From Schistosoma haematobium (taxonomy: Eukaryota > Platyhelminthes > Trematoda > Strigeidida > Schistosomatidae): DNA of 64,000 nt. Shown here piece by piece: positions 45,521 to 56,653 of this stretch; the first letter of the stretch is position 1; each line of letters opens with the position of its first letter. The stretch covers positions 5,834,152-5,898,151 of the forward strand of contig NC_067197.1 of NCBI RefSeq assembly GCF_000699445.3. The letters are read 5' to 3'. Both the position numbers and the translations under genes were made by a program. The notes under the pieces are model-generated. The model saw only the letters and a program-made list of their open reading frames with translations, had not been told where the DNA came from and did not search any database.

Positions 45521-46035
45521 TTACTCCCAATGGAGCAGATGCCACCGAACAACATTCTCCAACTCACTCTGTCCCCAGCCTTCCTTTACAGTTCTATCCA
45601 ATTGTTGTTCATTTTTCTCATGTCTGTCTCCATTTCTCGACACAATGTGTTCTTTGGTCTTCCTCTTTTCCTTTGGCTCGCCTTATGACGTAGTTGAGTG
45701 CTTTCCTCAATGTGTTTTATCCACTTCAATCGCTTCTTCCTGATTTCATCCTCCGTTAGAATCTGCCATGTTCTCTCCCATAGTAGGTTCTTGCTGATAG
45801 TGTCTGGCCAACGGATTCGAAGAATTTTGCGTAGACAACTATTAATAAACACTTGTGTCTTCTGGATGATGACTTAAGTGGTTGTCCACGTTTCGGCCCC
45901 ATACAGTAGAACTGTCTTGATATTTGTATTGAAAATTGTGACTTTGATGTTGGTTGTCAGTTGTTTTGATTTCCAGATATTCTTCAATTGTAGATATGTT
46001 AGTATTGCTTTGCCAATCCGCGCCTTCAGATCTGC
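45521..46035 (-). mobile_element. RTE fragment, near-identical to 39106-39620
   Basis: The 515-bp block matches 39106-39620 without gaps, with three visible mismatches close to the right end. It shares the same internal deletion and stop codon. Its own 3' tandem tail is absent: the homology starts at TTACTCCCAATGG. Confidence 0.85.
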
Positions 46036-46108
46036 CGTGGACTCAGATTTAGGGCCACTAAATAATTTTCTATTTCTGCGAGGGTATTCACAGGTATTTC
46101 AATTTACA

Positions 46109-46352
46109 CATCAACACCTTTAGATGCTGATCAGCTCAATGATCTAGAGGTGAAGCGCTCGCGCTCGAGACAGATAGGTCCAGGATTTGACCCTCGCAAG
46201 GCTATATCGTGGATGCGCACTACAGAGGAGTCTCACAACAGGACGAAACGGCCGTCCAGTTCTTCCAGGTTTTCTATTATGGTATAGCTTCAATTGACTC
46301 ATGATCTCAACTATTGAAATAATCTTAATATCCACAAAGCTCCTTCTGACAA
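46109..46352 (+). mobile_element. SINE family B, plus strand
   Basis: Head, CGCTCGCGCTCGAGAC, a damaged B box (AGGATTTGACCCTC), a ribozyme with GCACTACAGAGGAG (T4 changed to A) and GGACGAAACGGCCGTC, and a full tail. One core change is enough to kill cleavage. Confidence 0.7.
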
Positions 46353-46861
46353 CTGAATGTTTTCATTTATCGTTTATTATAAATGTATTGTGTTTAAGAA
46401 AATCTAATAGTTTAATAACCAATAATTTGTTGAGAGATAATTATTCAGTCTGAAATTATTTATGATTGCAAAATAAGATTTTCTCAAGAATTACTCAGTA
46501 ACATCTCAGATTGTAAAGTTGTATGATACGTGTTTGAATCACACAGAAAACAATAATCCCTTGTAACCACAACATAATCAAGAAACTCTTATTTAGTCTA
46601 CAATGTGCATTGTTGAAACTAAAACAAAGACTGTTTATGACTTCCAAATGATTTTACTTCTTAATGAAGCACCTCTTTTAGATTCAGCAAATTTTTTTAA
46701 CCAGTTTCACCTTGCAGTACACTTTATGTTTAAGCATGAATAAGGATAACATACTACTTTGATGAATCATGCTTTTAAAATGCAAACATCTGTTAAGTTA
46801 AACTAGTAAACTGATTGAGTGAATTATCAAAGATGGTTTTTAAATATTTAAAGTATATTAG

Positions 46862-47063
46862 AGATGGAACACCATTGGATGCTGGTTCAGTGGTCTACAA
46901 GTTTCATGTTATCACGTGACACCGAAGATCGTAGGTTGGAGTCCCATAATAGGACAAAACGGCCGTTCAATGTTTCCAGGTCTACATTAGTGGTCAAGAT
47001 ATGATTGACTCATGTATTTAACTATTAAAATAACCACAATCTCCACAAACCCTTATTCTGATA
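46862..47063 (+). mobile_element. SINE family B, internal deletion
   Basis: The tRNA-like head passes from GTAGGTTGGAGTCCC directly into the ribozyme stem II (CATAATAGGACAAAACGG). The B box and the first ribozyme strand were fused through a shared GAGTCCC word. The tail ends CCTTATTCTGAT. Confidence 0.65.
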
Positions 47064-47065
47064 GA

Positions 47066-47390
47066 AATCTGATTGGTTGAGATTATGAACCAATTGATGT
47101 TAGACCACCATTGAAAAACTGGAAGCACTGGACGGGCGTTTCGTCCTACTTCGGGACTCTTCAGCAGCGCGCATCAACGATCCCGCTCGCGGGATTCGAA
47201 CCCAGGGCCACAGTCTCGCGAGCAAACGCTTAACCTACTGGACCACTGAGCCGGCATCCAATGGTGTTAATGTCTAACCTCAACCAAGTCACGAGGTTGC
47301 GCGATCATTTTCTATTGTACTGAGGTAGACACTTGTTTCTACCCGACATGGATTAGCTCCACTGGTTACGGCTGGTGTTATTTTAACTGT
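47066..47390 (-). mobile_element. SINE family B, long minus-strand copy
   Basis: From left: tail, intact hammerhead, B box (GGATTCGAACCC on the plus strand), A-box region (GGACCACTGAGCCGG), leader and an extra 5' segment (ACTTGTTTCTACCCGACATG) also seen near 54.46-54.52 kb. Together with 6860-7226 it defines the family's full layout. Confidence 0.78.
47125..47170 (-). ncRNA. Hammerhead ribozyme (family B), fully intact
   Basis: Minus strand: GCGCTG pairs with CAGTGC (six pairs, one G-U). The core is CTGAAGAG, stem II is GTCC/GGAC with loop CGAAGTA, then GAAAC, a short stem III with loop GCCC, and GTC as the cleavage triplet (plus-strand 47131-47133). Every core position I can check fits the type I hammerhead. 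Confidence 0.8.
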
Positions 47391-48249
47391 AATTTTTATT
47401 ATAAGCTGTTGATAAGTCCCACTTTTTTTTAAAAGAAATGCACTTCGAAAGTGTTAAATTAGCATAATTCACTTATAATACTTTTGATATAGTTTTGAAA
47501 TATAAAAACGAAACAACAAATAATCAAAAACTCAATTAATAAACAGTGAAACTAACTGATAATACAAAAAAATATACATAGCAACAACCAAACACGCTTG
47601 ACCTTCAGCTATTTTTTTGTTTGTTGGTATTCCATTATTGTTTCGAATAGCTGTGTTTTCTTTTCTTTTTTTATGCATAAATTTAATTTATCTTTTTTCC
47701 ATATGTTTTGTTGGTTTCATTATTATTATTATTATTATTATTATCGCCATCCAGAAAAAAACCTCATAAAGAATCACCTCATTTGATAAAGGGAAACCAC
47801 ATGGGAATTAAGGTTTTCGACTAGAACGCCAAAAATAATGCGAATGAAGGATAAAGCAGAAAGGTTGAAGTTTTGTTTGTCTGTTTGTTTGTTTGTTTTT
47901 TCTTTGAAAAATAAACAAATAAATTGATGAAACAAAATTTCACATTTCTTTTATGTAATAAGAACGAATGAGTTGACAATCGAACTGATATATATTTTTA
48001 ACTCTTAACACCAAGTTAACTTGTATCTTGGAAAAGAAAAGGCAACTGATGAATAATTAGTCAACTAAAAATTGGAAACAAGGGGGGGGGAATTAAATGG
48101 AAAATAATGTTTCTTATGGAAAAATGTTTTTTTTTGTTTCTAGTTTAATTGTATGCTTTTGAAGATCAGTAATGAATTAGAATTGAGTTAGAGAACCATT
48201 TGAAAGAAACCACAGAAAATGGAACTACTGTTTCTAACATATAATCATT
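47391..48249. other. AT-rich sequence with (TTA)n and a G-run
   Basis: A (TTA)n run lies at about 47720-47744 and a G-run at about 48082-48090. No gene. Confidence 0.4.
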
Positions 48250-48361
48250 TCGGATGGGTTTTTGTGGATATGATAATAATCTTAATGATTGAGGTCATCA
48301 GTCAATGGGAGCTAGATCATCATGAAAAATCTGGAAGCAATGGACGGCCGTTTCGTCATTG
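48250..48361 (-). mobile_element. SINE family B, tail fragment
   Basis: Minus-strand tail through CTGGAAGCAATGGACGGCCGTTTCGTC, truncated in the ribozyme. Confidence 0.62.
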
Positions 48362-48369
48362 ATCATTGA

Positions 48370-49249
48370 CGAGCATATGATTAGTGTTTAATTAAGTTGT
48401 CTATGGAGTTCAGCTTAACACTGGAATCACATGAAACATTGTAATACTACATGTAGTGATTATTTTTGTCTTCTGTTAATAATAATAATAATGATAGATA
48501 AAACAATCATCCGATTTATTCACACAGGAAAAAATGAGCATTAGAACTCTGTGAGTTCACTAAACTTAGCTAGTAGCTAAGTAGGAGTACTGACTCATTA
48601 AGTGACATGAATCTATCATTAAATACTTTTGAAGATCTTATTCTGTAAAAGATTGTTGATTCTATCATTTTGATTACTAGCTGGTATGATGAATCTTTTG
48701 AACTTTAATGTTAAAATACAGTCTATTAATTAATGCCTATAATTCAATTATTCATTGTACACTCTATCCCGTATAGCAACTGTTTGTACTACTTTCGATC
48801 ATTTAAGTCGAAGTAGATCAAACCAACTAGTCATGAGAAATGTATAATTGATTGATACAATATATTTCACTTTGAGTGGCTGGGGAACAATAGCCACCCC
48901 GGGTATAGTACATAGTTTTATAATCGTTCGTTGAGTAATATTACGTGTATCAAGTTATTGGGTCAACTATATAATTTATAAAGCAAATATGATATTAAGG
49001 TAGATTCTGAAGAAAAATAAATGAAATACTCACAACAGCATATATGTGATTTCTAATTACTTTATACACAATTAATAATGAACCGAAAACACATGTAGAT
49101 TTTTCCCGATACTATTCTTAAAGTTTACTTCAATAGTTAGTAGTAAATACAATGTAATATGATTTATGTGTGAGTGATTAGATGTAGGATGATTTGACTC
49201 GAATGATGTTTTAATGGCCAATAAGTATGATATTTCGTAGGTTTTTTAG
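48370..49249. other. AT-rich sequence, no gene seen
   Basis: No supported feature. Confidence 0.4.
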
Positions 49250-49257
49250 AAAAAAAC

Positions 49258-49547
49258 GGTGAGACTATAATTCATGGACGACCTTTGAGCGACATCGAAG
49301 TAACCTTGAGAGTGTCTACCTAGTTACTAGGGCTAAATGAAGTCTATATGGCAGTTTGAAGAATAAAGATAATGATTTACAGTTGATGGTAATGGGTTAA
49401 GATTTAGATTTATAGTTTTCATCACGAACTGATATCAGCTAAATTGCCAAGATGCTATTTGTACGAATGGGTGAGTGAATTTTGCGCCAAAATCTAAGAC
49501 TTGTTATCCTAAATGTGATTGGTTCGTTCATAAATTATAGTCTCACC
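49258..49547. mobile_element. MITE-like element, 26-bp TIR, 8-bp TSD
   Basis: The left end GGTGAGACTATAATTCATGG and the complement of the right end GGTGAGACTATAATTTATGA match over about 26 bp with a few differences. The 8-bp repeat AAAAAAAC (49250-49257 and 49548-49555) flanks it. It is 290 bp with no coding capacity. An 8-bp duplication fits hAT or Merlin; the GG start leans towards Merlin, which is known in schistosomes, but that is inference. Confidence 0.68.
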
Positions 49548-49862
49548 AAAAAAACCTATGACAAACTGCCTACTGATGTCAATAGAGAGAGAATTGAACA
49601 AACAACGATGAACAATGGGAGCTATATTTTTTGATATTATTTTACTTAATAGAAATGTGACTCCAGAGAGTAGAAAAGCCAAGTATGAACAAAATACCCA
49701 TGGCATACAGGTTTTCACACCGAGTCATTAATACTTGGAACCTGTTACCCGAAGTAGTGGTGTCCTCACCTCCAGTTGACCCATTCAAGAGAAGAGTGGA
49801 CACTCACAGAAGCATACTAGAAATAGAATAACATAGGCCGTAGGCCTTCTGTCCTTACTACA
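49548..49862 (+). mobile_element. CR1/Jockey-type LINE, C-terminal end
   Basis: In the last segment (49700-49831) the frame reads AYRFSHRVINTWNLLPEVVV, then a PFKRRVDTH stretch, and stops at TAA. The R-V-I-N-x-W-N-x-L-P pattern followed by FK is the usual C-terminus of CR1/Jockey-type reverse transcriptase proteins. Upstream sequence from PKKTYDKLPTDVNR onwards is frameshifted. The rest of the protein is missing and the MITE sits at its left border. Confidence 0.7.
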
Positions 49863-50576
49863 CAAATCTGAATCTGAAATCAGTTTACTACTATAGCTAC
49901 AATTCATTTATTCTGTAGAGAAACAGTTGATCATAAAATATTTTATGTCAACTATTTTGTACATAAGTATGTAACCATGTGAACAAATTTTGTTTTGTTG
50001 ACTTGACTTCTCCGTACTCATTAATCTTAACCACAATATACTGTTTTCTTTTTTTTTCCAGTTCTGATAAGTTGCTAACTGGTTTTGAACATCAATCATA
50101 ACATCATAAGTCAAATTATATAAGACTGTTTTGATAATATAAAGTAATTAATTATAACTATCTACTGTTTTCAACTGATGAGAACACTTGAATTAAGATG
50201 AAATCAACATATTCTATACATTTTGTTTGTTTTCACTTGGTTTACATAAGTATAACCTTCATTAAAAACTATGTATGCAATCTGAATGAATGTTTGACAG
50301 TTTTGACATAAACTTATTATTTAAAGCTGAACTGAAGTAGAAGAATAATGGAGTAGGTAAAGGACAACTCAAATGATGTATTTCATTTATGTTGTTTCAT
50401 TAAACAATAAATTGGTTTATTATACTTGACTTTTCATTCATTATTATATCACTTTTTAGTGAAAATTAACTTCCTATTTTTAAAGTACGAACAACACTTA
50501 AACACCCTGTTGGAAGTCCAAAAATCTTTTACCATTAGAGATTCTTCTTATAAACACCGTGTTGAAGGTCAATTAT
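49863..50576. other. AT-rich sequence, no gene seen
   Basis: No supported feature. Confidence 0.4.
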
Positions 50577-51038
50577 CTTGAAGCCTACTGCTGAAGAGGC
50601 TGCTGCTATATTGACTGCTTTCACCTATATTTGTTGTTGTGTTTGGGACAGTAGAGGAGATAGGTTATCTACGGAGTTTAAATCGTCTAGTCGCATCAAA
50701 GCTACTCGTTATATTTCGTGTATCCTCTGAAATTTGGAAGTCTTCATAATCCAGTTAGCAATCAGAAGAGAGAGAAAGGTTAAGGGTAAGCAACTTTTTC
50801 TGACTTCCATCTTTACTGGCAATGCATCTAACAGCTATCCTACATGCACAACGTGATAGTGGAGCCCGTCGTATGAATTCCGTATGACACAGTTTATCTT
50901 TTCAGATACACCATAATGTTGAAGACAGTTCCATAACGTTCTCCTATCCACACTGCAAAATGCTTTCTCATAATCAAGGAATTTGATGTATAGTGACGAA
51001 TCCCATTCAGCTGATTGTTCAATAATGATTCGTATTAT
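50577..51038 (-). mobile_element. RTE-like LINE, reverse transcriptase region, decayed
   Basis: Aligns on the minus strand with 18.15-18.60 kb: the SDSPLWKLLRHYG-like region, QSSYD-like region and the segment after motif C. Motif C itself is altered (complement of GGTTATCTACGGAG). Several frameshifts break it, and the 3' end is missing. Confidence 0.7.
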
Positions 51039-51727
51039 TTTGATATAGAAAAGTATTATTTAGAAGTAATTACGGTCATCTAAAGTGTTTCAAAATTGGT
51101 TAAATAGGTGTTGCATCATTTCACAACGTGATCAAAAGCTATGAAGATATAAAGTTATATAATAATTTCAGAAATCATATGGAATAATATAATAATAGAA
51201 GTAGACGACTGTCTATCTTAGAATAGAAAATAGTACTGAAGAATATCTGTGGTGATTAAAAAGGAAAAGGTAATAAAAATCTAAGCTATTTATTGATTGA
51301 TTGACTTACAATAACGATCCTACTGCACAACCTTATTTTATGTGTTCAGAAGAAATTCGTGACAATTTTGTTTTCACAACCTGAATTAACAATACGATTT
51401 TACTATTTTTCTTTCAAGTCCTGTACAGTTTTGTCCTCCTTCATCTCCTTCCGTTTGTAGTCTTCACTTTCTGTTTGTCACTCATTATTACATAGTTTTA
51501 ATGTTTTATCATGGTTATTTTAAGATCTATTTATCCAAGTTTTCCCAATTTCCTGTGCTAAACTATCGACCAAAACTCTTGTTATTTAATTTTTCTTACC
51601 ACTACTAGTACACTTGTCTATTCATCATCAATTTGTACTTCTTACCTAACTTGTTTAGTTGTGTAATCTATTTCATTGAGATTTCATATTGTATTATTTT
51701 TTTAAAATTTATTTATGAGTTAAAACA
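51039..51727. other. AT-rich sequence, no gene seen
   Basis: No supported feature. Confidence 0.4.
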
Positions 51728-51925
51728 TGAATGATAAGTTTAGCCCAGATGGATGATTTTGATTCAGCCCAGAGAACAAAAGCCCGTCTAGCTCAATCGG
51801 CAGAGGCTCTTAATCTCAGGGTTGTGGGTTCGAGCCCAGCATCGGATGTCGTCCAGAGAGGCAGTGCATCACGTTTCTCCATTGTGTCCCAAAAAAAGCT
51901 CCATCAAAATGATAAGTCTTATTAC
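51728..51925 (+). mobile_element. Family G related element with tRNA relic
   Basis: The outer parts are family G words (GCCCAGATGGATGATTTTGA, CAGAGAACAAAA, GCTCCATCAAAATGAT) and the centre holds a tRNA-Lys-like segment. It may show that family G is tRNA-derived, or that a tRNA piece was captured. Confidence 0.5.
51782..51848 (+). pseudogene. tRNA-Lys (CTT)-like relic
   Basis: GCCCGTCTAGCTCAATCGGC is the 5' half with A box, CTCTTAATCTC is the anticodon arm with CTT, and GGTTCGAGCCC is the B box. About six bases are missing between the D arm and the anticodon loop, so the 5' side of the anticodon stem is gone. The 3' acceptor strand (CATCGG) pairs poorly. It is not a working tRNA. Confidence 0.65.
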
Positions 51926-52109
51926 TGATCTCTGAATGTTAAAATAATAAACATTGTTTTTTTTAAGCGTAACGTAGTTGCCAGATGACCAGTAGACCGA
52001 AAATAATCAATAATTTTAAGTGATCTAAATTTTTAGGAGACTCATTGAACCTATTGAATAATGGGTAGTTGTCAAGACAATTAAATCGGGTCTTTGAAAG
52101 TTTGAATAG

Positions 52110-52110
<1 letters not shown>

Positions 52111-52156
<46 letters not shown>
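52111..52156. repeat. (AT)n microsatellite
   Basis: About 44 bp of alternating AT. A shorter one lies at 55547-55567. Confidence 0.93.
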
Positions 52157-52159
<3 letters not shown>

Positions 52160-52420
52160 TCAATTCTTTGATTTGTGTGGATAGATTTATACATAGGTCG
52201 TTGATTGAACGGTCAGATTCATTTTATTTGGAAAAAAAGCATTTAAAAGTCTAGTTTCACAAAATGATAATGTTGAATATGTTCACATTCTATTTTATTA
52301 ATTTTCAATAAATGTGGATCAGCTATACATCATAGACTATTTGTAGATAGACAATCATTAAAATACAGGAAGCATTGATTAGTTATTTCATCTTACTATA
52401 GGACTCATTACTATTACACA

Positions 52421-53007
52421 TTTACTTTTACTTACTTACTTACGCCTGTTACTCTCAATGGAGTATAGGCCACCGACCAGCATTCTCCAACTCACTCTGT
52501 CCTGGGCGTTCCTTTCCAGTTCTATCCAATTGTTGTTCATTCTTCTCATATCTGTCTCCATTTCTCGAAGTAATGTGTTCTTTGATCTTCCTCATCTCTT
52601 CCTTTGGCCTTGAGGATTCCATATGAGAGTTTGCCTCGTGACACAGTTCGGTGCTTTCCTCAATGTGTGTCATATCCACTTCCATCGCTTCTTCCTGATT
52701 TCTCCCTCCACTGGGATCTGGTTTGTTCTCTCCAACAGTAGGTTATTGCTAATAGTGTCTGGCCAACGGATCCGAAGTATTTTGCTTAGACAACTGTTTA
52801 TAAACACCTGTATTTTCTGGATGATGGCTTTCGTATTTCTCCAAGTTTCCGCCCAATACAGTAGAACTATCTTGACATTTGTATTCAAAATCCTGACCTT
52901 GTTGTTGGTTGTGAGTTGTTTTGAGTCCCAGATGTCCTTCAGTTGTAAATATACTGCTCTTGCTTTACCGATCATTCATATCTGCAGCAGATCCACCATG
53001 TTCATCA
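52421..53007 (-). mobile_element. RTE-like LINE, C-terminal fragment
   Basis: Tandem TTAC tail at left, then the conserved end. Frames 52455-52685 and 52670-52975 ([43 protein letters not shown]) lie in different frames. The RT core is absent. Confidence 0.8.
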
Positions 53008-53443
53008 TATTTACTACACTATCACAAATTAAACATTCGACTTTTGAGCTAGTGAGTAAACAACTAACTTTCAGATCACTGAGTCGGCATTCAGTGATTT
53101 GAGTTGCTAACTTTAACTGTTTTATAATATTAGGCAACTACTAGTGATTGACTACTTCATTTCTTACATGTTTGAACTTTAATCATCACTTGTTTTTATA
53201 ATAACTCATTAAAAATATTTTTGAGCTGATTTCAATGAAGCCTTTTATGTAGTTGACGTCAATTTACCCATTCTCATATAAAACTTTGATATTTGTATTT
53301 TAAGTTATTTAAAACTATTCTGTTAGATTGAATCATCGGGAAAGTACGTTTTGAATTCCTCTCTTATCGATTAATATGTTACTACAAGATAATGTAAGAT
53401 AATCTACTTATAAATAATATTTCTCGCAACAAATATCACTGAC

Positions 53444-53900
53444 GTTTATTTATTTATTTTATTTAAACACAAAAACATTGGTACAAAGAGGTACCAAAAG
53501 CATATGCGTTACATAAATCATTCGATTCGTGTGAGGGCTGGAAAACTGCCCGTGTGCCCAAACCGAAGTAGGTGGTTTTCTTAGGGGGCTACATCCCGAG
53601 CCTTTGACCTAAAAGTCTGATCCACAAGGCAGTGGAGTAACGTAATTAGATGCAGTCCCATGATAGTCGATGACCAACAGTTGGTTCATACTCCATCACA
53701 TGTGTATCCTTGGTTTGGAATCAGGGTGTATCCTCCATATCCACCAACCTGGTTAAAGTGCTAGATATTCGCTTTTTGTCCTCTCAATTTCGTAAATAAC
53801 ACTCCTGCTACGAGGAGGCATTAAGTAGGACTTCTTTGGCATTGGTTGTATGCACGTGGGCATGTGAGAGCATTTCGAGCAGGAGAGCTTTTCAACCTTC
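53444..53900 (-). mobile_element. Element E, LINE-like 3' region
   Basis: 3' end at left (TTTATTTATTTTATTTAAAC), with conserved blocks TTGGTACAAAGAGG, GATCCACAAGGCAGTGGAG and GAGAGGACAAAAAG in complement. It is more diverged than the 36.4-kb copy. Confidence 0.55.
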
Positions 53901-53985
53901 TGGTACAAGACATTCCATATCTGATTTGTGTTACATACTATCTATATCAACAGATATGAGTAACATACACCACATATATTCATAC
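53901..53985 (-). mobile_element. LTR-like family F, 5' end
   Basis: GACATTCCATATCTGATTTG, then TGTTACATACTATCTATATC and its inverted partner GATATGAGTAACATACACCACA. It matches the right end of 40920-41484 and joins element E with little or no spacer. Confidence 0.45.
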
Positions 53986-53989
53986 GACC

Positions 53990-54440
53990 TAAATTAGATC
54001 TAGACATTTTCTCATAACAAAACAACTTAGCTTTCTGTATGATATTCTATCATGTACTTTGTTTGCGTTTTATATATTAGTGACCATATTTTTGTAATGC
54101 TATAGCAAACTATTTTTACACTGAAATGTAAGCCTATATTTCTTATCATATTATTTAAACTACTAACAGTTCAGTTACCATAATACAGAACATATGCAAT
54201 AATAACTGGAAAACGTTGAACTGGTATATGTATGCAGGTTTCTTTGTGGTAAAATAAATATACACATTTACTGTCTTCTTTCATTGAATAACGGTGGACG
54301 AGTACTTAATATACCGTGAAAACACAAACGCTTCATATTTGAGATGAGAAAAGAAATGGCTATCTGCTGATTTATAATAAATATATATGTATGAAAACAT
54401 TCAACCATGAGAAAAGGTAGCTTATCTAGTTGATAAACAT
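53990..54440. other. AT-rich sequence, no gene seen
   Basis: No supported feature. Confidence 0.4.
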
Positions 54441-54447
54441 ACATATG

Positions 54448-54757
54448 TAGAGAAGCCGTGACTTGTGGAGCTAATCCATGTCAGGTAGAGATAAATATCT
54501 ACCTCGGTACAATGGAAGATAGTCGTGCAATCTCGTGGATTGGTTGAAGTTAGATATTAACACCGTTGGATGCCAGCTTAATAGTCTAGATAAATTGTTC
54601 GCGTGCGAGATCGAAGATTCTGAATTTGATTCCTACGGGCGTTGCCGTAGATGTGCGTTGATGAAGAGTTTCACACTAGGACGAAATGTCTGTCCAATGC
54701 TTTCAGATTCTCAGTGGTGGTCTAAAGTCAATCTATTCATGATCTCAACCAAAAAAG
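54448..54757 (+). mobile_element. SINE family B, plus strand with long leader
   Basis: Leader (GGAGCTAATCCATGTCAGGT), tRNA-like head, decayed B box (GAATTTGATTCC), a ribozyme with TTGATGAAGAG instead of CTGANGAG, GGACGAAATG, GTC and the tail. The extra leader matches the 47.34-47.39 kb sequence. Confidence 0.68.
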
Positions 54758-56177
54758 AAATGGAGTTCGCAAAACAACTTATGGTTTCTTACTTCTACAC
54801 ATCAAATCTAAATTATTCTTTATTTAGTTATATAGTTATATTCTGATCAATTGCGTCTAATGATTACAAGTAATTTACTATCCTCAATTATAACAATTTT
54901 TCGTCCACGTAATCACAAAATTGACCAATTACTTAATTGTTAACTTGTCCGCTTATTTCCTGAACAATGATCATTCCTGTTATGAACGGACAAAAAGATC
55001 TAGAGCTGTTCAGTAGTTGCTAGTTTTAAATGGTTGTCTGACTAAGGTCATTTCATGAAATAAACAGTAAAACTCAGCAATCTCTGTAAACATTTTTACA
55101 GAAAAATATGTCTGGATCATAATCACTCAAATTATTTTGTTCAGTATAAGTAAGCAATGGTAATTTCATACTTAATATCGTTAGGCTACATCCCTATTAA
55201 ATCTGACTTCAAAGATCAATCGTCTAGAGTTAATTCATACATCATACGGATCTAGAGGCAACTTATCCACCTATTTCTTTTTATTAACAGTGTGAAAAAA
55301 AGACAATCCAAACATGAAGCAATGGGAAACAAGCAGATGAAACAAGAACATTAGATAAAAACTGTCTCTTGGCATTCAAACAAGGGAGGAAAAATTCAAA
55401 CACTATCAAGATAGCACACTACATCGATATATAATGAAATCAACTATGGATATTGTAACCAAACAAAAACAAGACCACACAAATAGTATGCCTTAAAAAT
55501 GAAGCCGATAGTGTATAAAATGTGACTAGTTCCTCTTTACACAAAGATATATATATATATATATATAACAAATGAGTGAGTAAAATGATACTGTCTACCA
55601 GTTGTTGGAGAACACAAAACGGCTAGACATCTATTTTAATGAATATTCCTCGTCAGTATTATCTGTCACTTTTAATTGAAATCAAATCACAAACCACTAG
55701 GTTCTCAATCCATCTAGTACATGATCATTGTTTAAGGATCTATATTAGTTAATGTTCTGTTAGATGAGATCTATAATCAGTTGTTTACCGTTAAACATCC
55801 TCATTTATTCATTTATTTTAGATAAATTGTCTATGAAATCTTGTTCCTTAAAAAGTTAACTGGTACATTTTCTCCATGTTTCAACCCTATTTTACTGCCT
55901 TTACTAAATGCTGTTAAAAACTCAAAGTGGATTGAAGCAGCTTTCATATACACTTTATATTTTATGACAAACATTTTCTAGGAGTCACTAAAATCTTTTA
56001 ACTCAGTTCGAAAATTTATAGAACTTAGTTCGAATTGGGTTACATTATTGATTGATTTCAACTAGGTAAAATCCAGAGCGAGAAGAAATTACTGAACAAT
56101 TATTTCATTCTAATATAGAACTTCTAATTTGTCAATAATAGCTAAGCACCATCAAAGAATTAAGACAAATATATGCT
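54758..56177. other. AT-rich sequence, short (AT)n
   Basis: No gene or recognised dispersed repeat is seen. Confidence 0.38.
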
Positions 56178-56460
56178 TTTTGATAGTTTTATTCTTTGAG
56201 CTATGAATCTTCTCCACCATCTCAAAATCATATGAGAGTAACACGCTTCTCGTTGTTCAAAAATGGGAGAATTTCGCCATAAGACAGGCTTCCACTAGAC
56301 AGCAACTGTGTTTTCTCCACGATTGTCTTCGTCATCATGTTCTATCAACAATCAACTGGGTAATGGGATGGAGAAAAAAAACACGACCAAACCATCCAGC
56401 TTAGAGAACAAAACTCCAACTCAAAATCATCCATCTGAACTATAAATCTTCTCCACCATC
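56178..56460. mobile_element. Foldback family G, decayed copy
   Basis: CTTCTCCACCATCTCAAAA occurs at both sides (near 56209 and 56451) as a direct repeat. The right part carries ACCAAACCATCCAGC, AGAACAAAACTCC and CTATAAATCTTCTCCACC of family G. Confidence 0.5.
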
Positions 56461-56653
56461 TCAAAAAATATACTGTTTAGCACTCTATTGATCTAAAAAT
56501 AGTATCTATGAAGAAATGTATATTGGGAAGCATATTCACCACTTGAAATTTTCAACCACCATAGTAGAAAAACACGTTACCAATAATATAAAAAGCCATA
56601 ATAGTATCTACCATATTTACTACCAGAAAAACTATAATCTGATAAACAAATAT

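Noticed and set aside
51731..51928. 65-residue frame with ARLAQSAEALNLRVVGSSPA
   Set aside because: This is the familiar false protein made by translating a tRNA-like sequence.
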